A DNA stretch of 64,000 nt from Microbacterium sp. MAH-37 (GTDB lineage: Bacteria; Actinomycetota; Actinomycetes; Actinomycetales; Microbacteriaceae). The notes under the pieces were generated by a model. It ran no database searches. It saw only the letters and a program-made list of their open reading frames with translations, and was not told where the DNA came from. Each line of letters starts with the position of its first letter. Position 1 is the first letter of the stretch. Location of the stretch: assembly GCF_009758255.1 (NCBI RefSeq), contig NZ_WSEN01000008.1, positions 329,639 to 393,638 of the forward strand, read 5' to 3'. The translations under genes and the position numbers were made by a program. This document shows positions 8,409-16,863 of the stretch, one piece after another.

Positions 8409-9681
8409 CAGTCGGGAACTCGGATGCCGCCCACCGCACCTCTCCGGACACGATGGTGGCCGCTGCGCGGCCCGCGCCGGACTCCACGAGCTCGGCGATC
8501 GCGTCAGGCCCTGCGGGCACGTCGAAGAAGGTCAGGTCGGCGAGGGCGCCGACCGCGAGGTATCCGGTGCGGTCGGGACCGACGTCGATGCCCATCGCGT
8601 GCGCGCCGCCGATGGTGGCCGCGCCCAGCAGCCTGGCGTGCAGGTCGCGGTCGGTGTAGCCCTGCGAGCGCGCGATGCGCGCGAGCTCCGCGACATCCGC
8701 CATGAGGTCGAGCGACGGGCTGGACGAGAGCGAGTCGGTGCCGACGGCGATCGGGCTGCCCTCGCGCAGGTAGGCGGCGATCGGCGGTTCCTCGAGCCCG
8801 ATCACGGCATTGGACCTCGGGCACAGCGCCACGGCGGTGCGCCGCTCGCGCAGGATGGCGCGGTCGCGAGCGCTCATGTACACGCCGTGGGCGATGTGGC
8901 AGTCTGGCCCGAGCACGCCGAGCTGGTCGACGAACTCGGTCGCACTGGTGCCGAAGCCCGCCGCGCGCAACTCCTGGAAGCTGGCGAGGCCGGCGGTGTG
9001 CCAGGCCTGCGGATGCTCGTGTGCGAACTCGTTCTCGAAGGCGGCCTCGCCGAGGTGGATGTGGATGCGCCCGCCGCGCTCGCGCACGATGTCGGGGATC
9101 TCCAGCAGCGGCTCGATGTCGAGCGAGTACGGCGCATGCGGCGACAGCCCGGTGCCGGGCGGGGTGGGCAGCGCGTCCAGCGACTGCTCGACCTGCGCGC
9201 GACCCGTGCGCGCCCAGTCGGCGTTGGTCCAGCTCATCACCTCCCAGTAGGTGATGCCGTGCAGTCGCGCGTCGTGCAGAGCGGATGCCGCAGACGGGTC
9301 TGTGACGACGTCGGCAACCGCTGTGGTGCCGCTGCGGAGCGCCATCTCGGCACCGGCCGCAGCATCCGCCGCCCAGTCCCTGCCGCCCTCGTAGACCGGG
9401 TCGAACGCGGCGACCCAGTCGTCGAATCCGGTGTACCGGCCCTGACCGACGACGGCCATGCCGGTGTACTGCAGGTGCGTGTGCGCGTTGACCAGGCCCG
9501 GGGTCAGGATGCCGGGCCAGTGCACCTCGTCATAGGCGGCGCCGCGCTCGGCGAGTGAGCGAAGCACCCAGGCGCGCTCCCCGACGTGCACGATGCGCCC
9601 GTCGCGGACGGCGACGGCGCCGTCAGGGATCGGCGGCGCGGTGACGGGCACGACGAGCCCTGCGGAGTAGACGGTGATCAT
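8323..9681 (-). CDS. Metal-dependent amidohydrolase / deaminase
   Basis: TIM-barrel hydrolase of the amidohydrolase superfamily, 452 residues. Metal-ligand motifs are visible: HTHLQY (His67/His69), HIHLGE (His207/His209), CHIAHG and the Asp of VGTDSLSSS (about 316). This layout fits the MTA/SAH or aminofutalosine deaminase-like branch, and the coupled upstream gene is adenosylhomocysteinase-like, which favours a purine-thionucleoside or related substrate (inference). The last ~29 residues (PERAERDEGRPSSRRFARSG...) are encoded by a family-B palindromic repeat rather than by family sequence, so the C-terminus was probably extended by repeat insertion. Its ATG overlaps the preceding stop. Confidence 0.88.
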   Translation of the reverse strand: MITVYSAGLVVPVTAPPIPDGAVAVRDGRIVHVGERAWVLRSLAERGAAYDEVHWPGILTPGLVNAHTHLQYTGMAVVGQGRYTGFDDWVAAFDPVYEGGRDWAADAAAGAEMALRSGTTAVADVVTDPSAASALHDARLHGITYWEVMSWTNADWARTGRAQVEQSLDALPTPPGTGLSPHAPYSLDIEPLLEIPDIVRERGGRIHIHLGEAAFENEFAHEHPQAWHTAGLASFQELRAAGFGTSATEFVDQLGVLGPDCHIAHGVYMSARDRAILRERRTAVALCPRSNAVIGLEEPPIAAYLREGSPIAVGTDSLSSSPSLDLMADVAELARIARSQGYTDRDLHARLLGAATIGGAHAMGIDVGPDRTGYLAVGALADLTFFDVPAGPDAIAELVESGAGRAAATIVSGEVRWAASEFPTAPDPERAERDEGRPSSRRFARSGSGGEE

Positions 9682-11159
9682 GCGTCGGTCTCCCCGTCGA
9701 GAGGGCGCTCCGAGGCGCCTTCCCCCTGAGTGGAGGTGTCGGCGACGGCGGGGGTATAGCGCGGCGAGCGCCAGTCGGCCTGTGCCTGGACCTGGGCGGT
9801 GCTGCGCCGGTCGATGCGGTCGTCACGGGCGTCGAGCGCGGAGCGGGCGATCGCGAGATCCGCCTCGGCGGGGAACGCGTGCAGGCCGGGTGCGAGGCCG
9901 GCGGTCAGGAGCTGCTCGACCGCACCGAGCTGCACGGCGAAGGAGAGATCCATGATCTCGATCGGGTTCCCCTCGGCCGCAGCCAGGTTCACGCAGCCGC
10001 CGCGGGCGATCAGCAGGGCGCCGTCGCCCGCGCGGTCGAGGTGCTCCCCGACCGGGGCCAGCGCCGTCGCATCGAGGTCCACCTCGCCGGGGACTCCCCC
10101 GGCGACCGCGACGACCTTCGCGGCACTCAGCGCCCCGGCATCCACGGTGTGCGGCGCGCCGGTCGCGGAGATCACCAGAGCGCCGGGGGCGAGCTCGCTC
10201 AGCGGGCCGATGCGGAAGCCGTCGTGCACCGCTTTCAGCGCGCGCACCGGGTCGGTCTCGGCGACGGCGATCTCGGCGCCGAGCGCGCGCAGATGCGCGG
10301 CGACGCCCTCGCCGACCGGCCCGTAGCCGATGACGACAGCGGGCTGGTCGCGCACGCCGATGCCGGCGGCGTCCAGCACGTCGGCGACCGCGAACACGCA
10401 GGACTGCCCGGTGCCGTAGCGGTTGTCGAAGGACGTCTTCATGGCGGCGTCGTTCACGGCGATGACCGGGACGCGCAGCAGGCCCTCCCGCTCCATGACG
10501 CGCAGCGGAGTCAGGCCGCTGGTCGTCTCCTCCGCCGCACCGCGCAGGCCGGTCGCCAGGCCCTCCTCGTGCGCGAGACGGATCAGGTGCGACCCGTCGT
10601 CGAGCAGCAGGTCGAAGCCGCGCCGAAGGAACGAGATCGCCGCGGCCCGCTCCGCGTCACCGGAGAGTGCCGGGTCGCCGTCGACGGGGATGCCGCGGCC
10701 GCGCAGCACCTCGGCCACGTCGACGTCGATCTCGTCGGGGTGTGCGTAGACGGCGACCTCGGCGCCGGCGTCACGCAGCAGCAGCGCGAGCTGCGCGGTC
10801 TTCGGCTCCAGCACCATCGCGATGCCGATCCGGATGCCGCGCACCAGCCCCTCGTCGCGCAGGCGGTGCGCGATCAGCGTGGAGACGGGCATGTGCACGC
10901 CGGCGTTGTCCACGCGGTCCTCCGCCGTGGCGCGGAGCGGCAGCGGGGCGTCGTCGATCAGGATGTCGGGTGTCCGACCGGGGGCGAACGTCACGCCGCC
11001 ATCGGTGAGGTGCCCGCCCAGCGCCGGGATCAGCCGCCGCAGCTCCTCTGCGACCGCGCCATCACCGCGCACCGAGAACGCGCGGCCCGCGACCAGCAGA
11101 TTGGTGTCGCGGGCGAACCTGCGCACAAGGCGTTCGGCGGCGGTGCGCTGCTCGGTCAT
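9678..11159 (-). CDS. Adenosylhomocysteinase-family NAD-binding protein
   Basis: A 493-residue protein of the S-adenosylhomocysteine hydrolase fold. It keeps EETTSGLTPL, VNDAAMKTSFDN (Lys and Asp at the catalytic spacing), and the NAD-binding GYGPVGEG followed by AETDPVRA, but is otherwise divergent and ends in a disordered tail. The ATG at 11159 has GGAG upstream; reading frame continues 5' through a terminator and the tRNA-Arg gene, which cannot be coding. It starts a coupled operon with a deaminase-like amidohydrolase and a cupin. The divergence and partners suggest a paralogue acting on a related nucleoside thioether, not necessarily the housekeeping SahH. Confidence 0.8.
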   Translation of the reverse strand: MTEQRTAAERLVRRFARDTNLLVAGRAFSVRGDGAVAEELRRLIPALGGHLTDGGVTFAPGRTPDILIDDAPLPLRATAEDRVDNAGVHMPVSTLIAHRLRDEGLVRGIRIGIAMVLEPKTAQLALLLRDAGAEVAVYAHPDEIDVDVAEVLRGRGIPVDGDPALSGDAERAAAISFLRRGFDLLLDDGSHLIRLAHEEGLATGLRGAAEETTSGLTPLRVMEREGLLRVPVIAVNDAAMKTSFDNRYGTGQSCVFAVADVLDAAGIGVRDQPAVVIGYGPVGEGVAAHLRALGAEIAVAETDPVRALKAVHDGFRIGPLSELAPGALVISATGAPHTVDAGALSAAKVVAVAGGVPGEVDLDATALAPVGEHLDRAGDGALLIARGGCVNLAAAEGNPIEIMDLSFAVQLGAVEQLLTAGLAPGLHAFPAEADLAIARSALDARDDRIDRRSTAQVQAQADWRSPRYTPAVADTSTQGEGASERPLDGETDA

Positions 11160-11177
11160 GGGAGGCTCTCCAGGAAA

Positions 11178-11206
11178 GACGAAAGCCCCGGACACCGTCC
11201 GGGGCT
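11178..11206 (-). terminator. Rho-independent terminator after tRNA-Arg
   Basis: Perfect 10-bp stem AGCCCCGGAC / GTCCGGGGCT with a three-base loop (11184-11206), followed on the minus strand by TTTCGTCTTT. It lies just downstream of the tRNA-Arg gene and before the adenosylhomocysteinase-like gene. Confidence 0.85.
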
Positions 11207-11229
11207 TCCTATACTGTCTCAACACAGTG

Positions 11230-11302
11230 CGCGCCTGGAGGGACTCGAACCCCCAACCTTCTGATCCGTAGTCAGATGCTCTATCCATTGAGCTACAGGC
11301 GC
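11230..11302 (-). tRNA. tRNA-Arg(ACG)
   Basis: 73-base cloverleaf on the minus strand. The 7-bp acceptor stem is GCGCCTG/CAGGCGC with G as discriminator, the D-arm begins GCTC, the anticodon stem TCTGA/TCAGA encloses the loop CTACGGA (anticodon ACG, read as ICG), and the T-arm is GGGGG-TTCGAGT-CCCTC. No CCA is encoded. A strong terminator follows. A short hairpin (11303-11321) sits immediately upstream. Confidence 0.97.
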
Positions 11303-11367
11303 ACGGCCCTCAGCGGGCCGTGGACAAGCCTACAACAGGTTCTCGGGGAACACGAATCGAGGCGATT

Positions 11368-12003
11368 TCAGCTCTTCGCGGAGGCCTTCCGGCCCCATCG
11401 GGAGGGCTTCTCGCTCTTGGCCTCGGCCTTCGCCGTCTCCTTCGCGAGCCTCTCCGCGTGCTTGCGCCTGCTGCGCTGCTGCGACGACAGCGCCTGCAGG
11501 TCGACGAGCTTCAGCGCCTGCATCCGCGCTTCGCGCATCGAGGAGTAATCGGGATCCTGGTCGGGCCGCATGCCCTCGACCCTGAGCCGTCGATCGAGGT
11601 TGCCGCGCACGTCCGCCCAGGCGGCCGCGCGCGCGGACTCGACCAGCTCGCGCACCTCGTCAGGGTTGTCGGCCATCTCACGCAGCTGCTGAGCGACAGC
11701 GGTCGACTGCCGCGCGCGCCGCTTGAGATTGCGCACATCCCGATCGCGGTAGTCGTGCGTGCCGGCCGGGTCGGAGTGCCGTCCCTTGGCGCGCTTGCGC
11801 AGGGCGGCGAGGTGCTCTGCCGCCTGATCGGATTCGGCCGCCATGGCCCGCAGCACATCCCGCGCGTCGCCTGCGTACTTCTCGAGGTCGAAGGCACCCC
11901 CCTGGGCGATCGTGCCGACGAGGATGTGGTTCTTCACGGCAAGGCGCGCCGCCGCTGTGGCGATCGCGACGCCTTCCGCGATGGCATCCGCTGTACGTCC
12001 CAC
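11368..12003 (-). CDS. Conserved hypothetical protein, helical and charged
   Basis: Unrecognised 211-residue protein. It begins GRTADAIAEGVAIATAAARL, has a central RHSDPAGTHDYRDRDVRNLKRR block, and ends in a Lys/Arg/Ala-rich helical tail (about residues 165-211) likely to be disordered or nucleic-acid binding. Proteins of this kind seem restricted to high-GC Gram-positives (recollection, not searched). The GTG at 12003 was chosen for its AGGAGG four bases upstream. No TM segment or signal peptide is seen. It stands alone between tRNA-Arg and a GntR gene. Confidence 0.8.
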   Translation of the reverse strand: MGRTADAIAEGVAIATAAARLAVKNHILVGTIAQGGAFDLEKYAGDARDVLRAMAAESDQAAEHLAALRKRAKGRHSDPAGTHDYRDRDVRNLKRRARQSTAVAQQLREMADNPDEVRELVESARAAAWADVRGNLDRRLRVEGMRPDQDPDYSSMREARMQALKLVDLQALSSQQRSRRKHAERLAKETAKAEAKSEKPSRWGRKASAKS

Positions 12004-12058
12004 GACACCTCCTGTCACGAGCGTACCCGTCGGGTCCGACGTCGGGACAGCCCGGGAG

Positions 12059-12715
12059 TCAGTCCGCCGGATCGGCCACCCCGCCCCACATCGCGACGGC
12101 CTCATCGCACGCCGCCTCGAGGTGCGCACGGTTCAGTTCGCACACGAGTTCGGCGTCCCGCGCGATGAAGGCGTCGACGATCTCCCGATGCGCGTCGACA
12201 TGCGCGTACAGATCGGAGTTGCGGCCGAACGCGCGCCGGAACCGGGTCTCGAAGACTCCCATGGTCTCGTCGATCGTCTGGTTGCCCGCCAGCGCGATCA
12301 GCGTGCGGTGGAACCGTCCTGCCGCAAGATTCGTCCGCACGATGTCGCCGGATGCCGCGGCGTCCAGCTCGTCGGCGAGGGCAGCGGCGACCTCGGCAAC
12401 CCCAGCCTCGTCGTGCCGTTCGGCGGCGATCGCCAGCGCGGCATTCTCGATCGCGATGCGCAGCACACTCAGGTCGACCACGTCCTGCGCGGTGAAGTCC
12501 CGCACGACCGCCCAGGTGCGCGGGCGCGAGATGACGACCCCCTCCTGACTCAGCCGCCGGATCGCCTCGCGCACCGGCAGTCTCGAGACGTTCAGCTCCC
12601 GCGCGAGATCCCGCTCCACCAGGCGCGATCCCGGCAAGCGCCTTCCCAATACGATGTCCTCTCGCAGCACGCGAGTCACGCGCACTGATTCGAGCTCCCC
12701 TGGCCCCAGCCCCAT
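12059..12715 (-). CDS. GntR/FadR-family transcriptional regulator
   Basis: DNA-binding repressor or activator of 218 residues. Residues about 10-75 are a winged helix with the GntR signature GSRLVERDLARELNVSRLPVREAIRRLSQEG; residues about 85-210 are an FCD-type helical ligand domain with metal-binding candidates in FHRTLIALAGN and VDAHREIVDAF. Such FCD regulators usually sense carboxylates. No obvious target operon adjoins; the gene downstream on the same strand is the hypothetical protein 56 bases away. Confidence 0.9.
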   Translation of the reverse strand: MGLGPGELESVRVTRVLREDIVLGRRLPGSRLVERDLARELNVSRLPVREAIRRLSQEGVVISRPRTWAVVRDFTAQDVVDLSVLRIAIENAALAIAAERHDEAGVAEVAAALADELDAAASGDIVRTNLAAGRFHRTLIALAGNQTIDETMGVFETRFRRAFGRNSDLYAHVDAHREIVDAFIARDAELVCELNRAHLEAACDEAVAMWGGVADPAD

Positions 12716-12762
12716 GTCATGGATTCAAGCACGCCCTGGACGGTCGGCAAAAGATGATGTCA

Positions 12763-13857
12763 TCAGCCCTTGTCTCCCCGGGGTGCGTAATGGTCGAAGT
12801 ACACCCGCGCCACGAGCTGACGCCGGCTCGTCACGCCCGCCTTGTCGAAGACCGCCTTGAGATGGTCCTGCACCGTGTACGGCGAGAGGAACAGAGTCGA
12901 GGCGATCTCGCGGGTGTCCCTGCCGCGCAGCACGAGCGCGACGACGTCGCGCTCACGGGCCGTCAGACCGAACGCTGCAGCGACCAGGTCGACGATCTCG
13001 TGCGGGCGCGCGTCATCGATCGTCACGACGATGTCGCGCCCTCGTCCGCCCTCCAGCCTCTCGGCCGACAGCACCAGCCAGCATCCGTCGGGGGTGCGCA
13101 GCCGGATGCGCGCCGGCGGGACATCCGGATCCGCGCGCCGCGCGCGCTGCACGAGCGAATGCAGGATCGTGAGCGGGTCTGCGGTCGCCGCGCCCCGCGC
13201 CAGCGCCTCGATGCGCGACCGGGCGCCGGGCGTCATCCGCACCATCCGGTCCTCCTCGTCGACGATCACGACGGCGGATGCGACGTCGTCGGCGTCGTCC
13301 CGCGGGACGCGCGTCTGCGCGAGCAGCCCGCCTCGGATGCCGCGGGTGATCGCCGGGACCACCGCATCCAGGCAGGCGAGATCCTCCTCGTCGAACACGC
13401 GGTCGTCCGAGCCCCGGAACATCGAGATCGCGCCCCACGCGCCAGCCCGGTCGGTGAACACGACGCGTGCCTCGTCGGTGAAGCCGAAGACCGGCATGAG
13501 CAGTTCCGCCATCCGCATCGAGCGCTCAGCGGCACCGCCGAACTCGTGATCCACCCCGATCGCGGTGCGTCGTCGGGCAACCATTGTGCGCACCGCAGTG
13601 GGATCGTCCCCGCCATACTCGATCCGCGCCCAGTGCACGTCGGACTCGTTGCGCCCGGCGAGGACGCCCCGCTTCGTCACGCCGGTGACGATGGCGGTGG
13701 CGGGGTCGAGCGTCGCCACGCAGGCCGCGACGGAGGGCACCGCGCGTGACAGGGCCTCAGCCGCCTCGGTGAGGAACTCGCTCGCGGGCAGGCGCGACCG
13801 CGACATCCGCTCGATGCCGTCCCTCACGTCCGCGACCGCGGCCGACCCCACGACCAT
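12763..13857 (-). CDS. LuxR-family transcriptional regulator
   Basis: About 364 residues. The C-terminal 65 residues are a LuxR/NarL helix-turn-helix: LTARERDVVALVLRGRDTRE, then IASTLFLSPYTVQDHLKAVF. The N-terminal ~250 residues resemble a GAF/PAS sensory region (DRVFDEEDLACLDAVVPAI, then a WLVLSAERLEGGRGRDIVVTI strand pair) with no receiver domain, so it is a one-component regulator. Start is uncertain: ATG 13857 has GGAG close upstream; GTG 13905 and ATG 13893 are in frame but lack a clear ribosome-binding site. Ligand and targets unknown. Confidence 0.87.
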   Translation of the reverse strand: MVVGSAAVADVRDGIERMSRSRLPASEFLTEAAEALSRAVPSVAACVATLDPATAIVTGVTKRGVLAGRNESDVHWARIEYGGDDPTAVRTMVARRRTAIGVDHEFGGAAERSMRMAELLMPVFGFTDEARVVFTDRAGAWGAISMFRGSDDRVFDEEDLACLDAVVPAITRGIRGGLLAQTRVPRDDADDVASAVVIVDEEDRMVRMTPGARSRIEALARGAATADPLTILHSLVQRARRADPDVPPARIRLRTPDGCWLVLSAERLEGGRGRDIVVTIDDARPHEIVDLVAAAFGLTARERDVVALVLRGRDTREIASTLFLSPYTVQDHLKAVFDKAGVTSRRQLVARVYFDHYAPRGDKG

Positions 13858-13923
13858 GCGCTCCAGTGTCCTCCCCGGACGCCCGCGCGTCATCCGTGAG
13901 GTCACGGAGATCCGGAGATCTGG

Positions 13924-14214
13924 TCAGACTCGCCGCTCGGTCAGATGCACGGTGACGGAGTCGCCGGTCCCCTTGCCGATGCGCCGGCGCACCGCGGCGG
14001 TGATCGGCAGCTTGTGCGTCCCGTCGCCGAGCGCCATGAACGATCCCTGGAAGGGCTCACCGTCGACGGTCCCGGTCACCTTGACCAGCCCGCGTGTGCC
14101 GAAGAACTCGGCGGAGCCGTCCATCTGCACGTATGTCCACCCGCCCTTCGCCGTGCTCGTGACCAGGGGCGCCGTGAAGGTCACGTCGATCGGTCCTGCC
14201 TTCTTCGCATCCAT
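13924..14214 (-). CDS. DUF1905 domain protein
   Basis: A 96-residue protein matching the DUF1905 pattern: a short beta-barrel with [30 protein letters not shown] and a terminal [24 protein letters not shown] lies upstream of the ATG. The family often occurs fused to YdeI/OmpD-associated proteins; here it is free-standing. It lies 27 bases after the small membrane protein gene on the same strand and may be co-transcribed with it, hence under TetR control. Function not known. Confidence 0.88.
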   Translation of the reverse strand: MDAKKAGPIDVTFTAPLVTSTAKGGWTYVQMDGSAEFFGTRGLVKVTGTVDGEPFQGSFMALGDGTHKLPITAAVRRRIGKGTGDSVTVHLTERRV

Positions 14215-14241
14215 GTCCGTGCTCTCTCCTCTTCCGATGAT

Positions 14242-14628
14242 TCAGTGCAGCAGCCCGATGACCACCGCGATGAGCAGCAGCTTCAGCAGCCAGTCCCCGC
14301 CGTGCAGGACGGCCGTCGGCATCGGCGCGCGGTCCCAGCCGACCGAGCCTGCGAGCAGCACGACGGGAAACGCGAGCCACAGCACCAGCGCGAGCAGCAG
14401 CGAGCCCGGCAGATCGAGCATCCCGGCCTGCGCGGCGACCCAGGAGAAGCCGGACGCGAGCACGGCGGTGCGCACGAGCTCGGCGACGATCTTCAAGGGT
14501 CCTGGGCGATCGCGCTCGATCGCCCTCCCTGCCGCGGCCCGCTGCTCGAGCGGGGTGGCGAGCATGTAGTAGACCGTGCTGAGCACGAAAGCCGCGATGG
14601 TCGCGACAGCGATGCCGATAGCGATCAT
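14242..14628 (-). CDS. DUF1761-like small membrane protein
   Basis: A 128-residue integral membrane protein with four hydrophobic helices. It starts MIAIGIAVATIAAFVLSTVYY and ends LHGGDWLLKLLLIAVVIGLL, the pattern of DUF1761 proteins. The ATG at 14628 is nine bases from GGGAG; an earlier ATG at 14637 abuts that sequence and is less likely. The gene is divergent from a TetR repressor and two operator copies lie in the shared promoter, so it is very probably the main target of that repressor. Confidence 0.82.
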   Translation of the reverse strand: MIAIGIAVATIAAFVLSTVYYMLATPLEQRAAAGRAIERDRPGPLKIVAELVRTAVLASGFSWVAAQAGMLDLPGSLLLALVLWLAFPVVLLAGSVGWDRAPMPTAVLHGGDWLLKLLLIAVVIGLLH

Positions 14629-14646
14629 GAGGATCATCTCCCTTTT

Positions 14647-14694
14647 AGTACTGGACAGTACGCTATACCCGACATTTGCGTACTGTCCAGTACT
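14647..14694. promoter_or_regulatory. Double TetR operator between divergent genes
   Basis: Two 14-base palindromes, GTACTGGACAGTAC (14648-14661) and GTACTGTCCAGTAC (14680-14693), are 32 bp apart centre to centre, about three helical turns. They sit inside an exact 17-base inverted repeat (14647-14663 against 14678-14694). The site covers the start region of the TetR gene, consistent with autorepression and joint control of the divergent membrane protein. Confidence 0.9.
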
Positions 14695-14702
14695 ATTTGA
14701 GG

Positions 14703-15356
14703 ATGATGTCGAACACCACCGATGCCGGACCGCCGCGTCGTCGCGGACGCCCCGGTGGGCTCGACGGCGCGGATCTGCTGTCTGCCGCGCGCGAGGTCTT
14801 CCTCGATGAGGGCTTCGCGGCGGCCACGATGGACGCCGTCGCGGCATCCGCCCGTATCTCGAAGCAGACCCTGTACCGCCGCTTCGCGTCGAAGGAGGAG
14901 CTGTTCGCCGCCGTCGTCGCGGACTGGGTCGAGCGCGGGCGCGACGCGATGCGCCCCCACCTCGATCGCCTGCGCACCGCACCGGACGTGCGGGCAGGCC
15001 TGCGCGAACTCGCCGACGTGCTGCACGCCGGGGTGCTCAGCACGCCCGTCGTGCGGATGCGGGGCCTGGTGATCGCCGAGGCGGAGCGGCTGCCCGACGT
15101 CGCAGCCGACTACGTGCGACTCAGCTGGGAGCGGAACCAGGCACTGCTCGCCGACGCACTCGCCGAGCTCGGTCTGCGCGGGAGCCTGAAGATCGCGGAT
15201 GCCGCGACAGCCGCCCAGCAGTTCACCTGGCTGGTGCTCGCGGCGCCGCTCGACCGCATCACCCTGACCGGGGGCGCGGAGCGCCCGACCGCAGCCGGGC
15301 TGACGGCGATCGCCGACGACGCCGTGGAGACGTTCCTGGCGCGCTACGCGCCCTGA
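14703..15356 (+). CDS. TetR-family transcriptional regulator
   Basis: A 217-residue repressor. The helix-turn-helix (about residues 20-65) reads LLSAAREVFLDEGFAAATMD, then VAASARISKQTLYRRFASKE; the rest is a TetR_C ligand domain with AERLPDVAADYVRLSWERN. The ATG at 14703 directly follows GAGG and a second ATG at 14706 is possible; the message may be nearly leaderless because the operator ends nine bases before. Most likely represses itself and the divergent DUF1761-like gene. Inducer unknown. Confidence 0.92.
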   Translation: MMSNTTDAGPPRRRGRPGGLDGADLLSAAREVFLDEGFAAATMDAVAASARISKQTLYRRFASKEELFAAVVADWVERGRDAMRPHLDRLRTAPDVRAGLRELADVLHAGVLSTPVVRMRGLVIAEAERLPDVAADYVRLSWERNQALLADALAELGLRGSLKIADAATAAQQFTWLVLAAPLDRITLTGGAERPTAAGLTAIADDAVETFLARYAP

Positions 15357-15371
15357 CCACCACGGCCGGGC

Positions 15372-16418
15372 TCAGGCCCGCCGGAACTCCGAGACCATCG
15401 GGCAGTCGAAGGGGTCGCGGGCGGCGAGGCCGACGCGGTTCAGGTAGTCGATGACGATGGCGTAGGAGCGCCAGAGCGAGGTCTCCGTGTACGGCACGTC
15501 GTTCACCTGGCAGTACTCCCGGACGATCTCCCTCGCCTGCGCGAGGTGCGGCCTGGCCATGCTCGGGAACAGGTGGTGCTCGACCTGGTAGTTCAGGCCG
15601 CCCATCAGCCAGGTCGCCCACCAGCCGCCCCGGATGTTGCGCGACGTGCGCACCTGCTTCGAGAAGAAGTCCAGCTTCGCGTCGCGGTCGATGACCGGCA
15701 TCCCCTTGTGGTTGGGGGCGAAGGACGCCCCCATGTACACGCCGAAGACGGCGAGCATCACTCCGACGAAGGCGAACGCCATGCCCAGCGGAAGCAGCAG
15801 GAAGATCGGCGTCAGGACCAGCGCGAACCGCGCCGCGATCATGCCGATCTCGGGCCAGCGACCCTTGACCTCGCCCCGAGCGGCGAGGTGCCGGAAGCTC
15901 AGCACGTGCAGGTTGACCCCCTCGAGCGTGAGCAGAGGGAAGAACAGCCAGCCCTGCTTGCGGGTGATCAGGCGCCGAAGGCCCCTCGCCTGCGCGGCAT
16001 CCTCGTCGAGGAACGAGATCGTGTCGACCTCGATGTCGGGGTCCTTGCCGACGCGGTTCGGGTTGGCGTGGTGTCTGCTGTGCTTGGAGTCCCACCACGA
16101 GTAGCTGATGCCGACGAACGAGGCGAGCACGCGCGCCAGCCGGTCGTTCGCGGGACCTGTTGCCAGGATCTGCCGGTGCGCGGCCTCGTGCGCGAGGAAC
16201 GCGACCTGGGTGAACAGCACGCCCAGCGCTCCGGCGATAAGCAATTGGAACCAGCTGTCGCCGAACAGGATGAAGCCGGTGATCGCACCGCCGAAGGCGA
16301 GGGCGATGGCCGCACCGACCGCGGCGTAGAACCAGGGGGCTCGACGCAGCAGACCGGTCTCGCGGACGACCTGCGAGACGTGCGAATAGGCACGGGTGAT
16401 CGGCGGGAAGTCCTCCAC
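15372..16418 (-). CDS. Fatty-acid (acyl-CoA/lipid) desaturase
   Basis: Membrane di-iron desaturase of at least 348 residues, inserting double bonds in acyl chains. All three histidine boxes are present: HEAAHR (about residue 78), HSRHH (about 114) and QVEHH (about 283), with four hydrophobic segments between them. The GTG at 16418 is the only canonical start found near the 5' end, but it has no clear ribosome-binding site and the frame stays open upstream with family-like sequence (APTVAPATLGPIRQTYAR), so the true start may be a rare codon such as ATT near 16480. Single gene, probably in membrane-fluidity control. Confidence 0.93.
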   Translation of the reverse strand: MEDFPPITRAYSHVSQVVRETGLLRRAPWFYAAVGAAIALAFGGAITGFILFGDSWFQLLIAGALGVLFTQVAFLAHEAAHRQILATGPANDRLARVLASFVGISYSWWDSKHSRHHANPNRVGKDPDIEVDTISFLDEDAAQARGLRRLITRKQGWLFFPLLTLEGVNLHVLSFRHLAARGEVKGRWPEIGMIAARFALVLTPIFLLLPLGMAFAFVGVMLAVFGVYMGASFAPNHKGMPVIDRDAKLDFFSKQVRTSRNIRGGWWATWLMGGLNYQVEHHLFPSMARPHLAQAREIVREYCQVNDVPYTETSLWRSYAIVIDYLNRVGLAARDPFDCPMVSEFRRA

Positions 16419-16606
16419 ACGCGCGTAGGTCTGACGGATGGGTCCGAGTGTCGCGGGTGCGACGGTGGGTGCAATGGAGATGATCGGCGCCTTAGGTGTG
16501 GCCGACCGTCGGGAACGATCGGGACGAAGCCAAAGGCGGCTGCCGATCGCTTCCCCTCACAGTACGCGGGTGCACATGCCGCAACCTGCATGGATCCCGA
16601 CATGCG

Positions 16607-16642
16607 GAACGGGCGGCCGGACCGAGGTCCGACCGCCCGTTC
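16607..16642 (-). terminator. Strong hairpin downstream of cspA
   Basis: Near-perfect 17-bp stem (GAACGGGCGG...CCGCCCGTTC) with a two-to-three-base loop, 18 bases beyond the cold-shock gene stop. There is no long U-tract, but the position fits a terminator for cspA. Confidence 0.75.
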
Positions 16643-16659
16643 GCGTCAGTGATCGGAGA

Positions 16660-16863
16660 TCAGAGGGGACGGATGTTCGCCGCCTGCATGCCCTTGGGGC
16701 CCTGCTCTGCGTCGAACTCCACCTTCTGGTTCTCGTCCAGGCTGCGGTATCCGTTGCCCTGGATCGCGCTGAAGTGCGCGAAAAGGTCGGCGGAGCCGTC
16801 GTCCGGAGCGATGAAGCCGAAGCCCTTGTCTGCGTTGAACCATTTGACGGTGCCAGTGGCCAT
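16660..16863 (-). CDS. cspA: Cold-shock protein, CspA family
   Basis: A 67-residue cold-shock-domain RNA/DNA chaperone. It shows [16 protein letters not shown] with RNP1 (KGFGFI) and DLFAHFSAI as the RNP2-type motif, then the usual C-terminal [17 protein letters not shown]. The ATG at 16863 has AAGGA eight bases upstream. Frame is open for a further 154 codons upstream without a stop; that segment is described separately. The gene ends before a strong hairpin terminator. Naming follows family size and sequence; the genome may hold further paralogues. Confidence 0.95.
   Translation of the reverse strand: MATGTVKWFNADKGFGFIAPDDGSADLFAHFSAIQGNGYRSLDENQKVEFDAEQGPKGMQAANIRPL

Noticed and set aside
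9678..11288. Longer N-terminus for the adenosylhomocysteinase-like protein from 11288
   Set aside because: The extra 43 codons run across a terminator and the tRNA-Arg gene; ATG 11159 has a ribosome-binding site.
11303..11321. Hairpin ACGGCCC/GGGCCGT as a terminator for the hypothetical gene at 11368
   Set aside because: Short stem, no T-tract, and it directly abuts the 5' end of tRNA-Arg; it could as well be a leader element.
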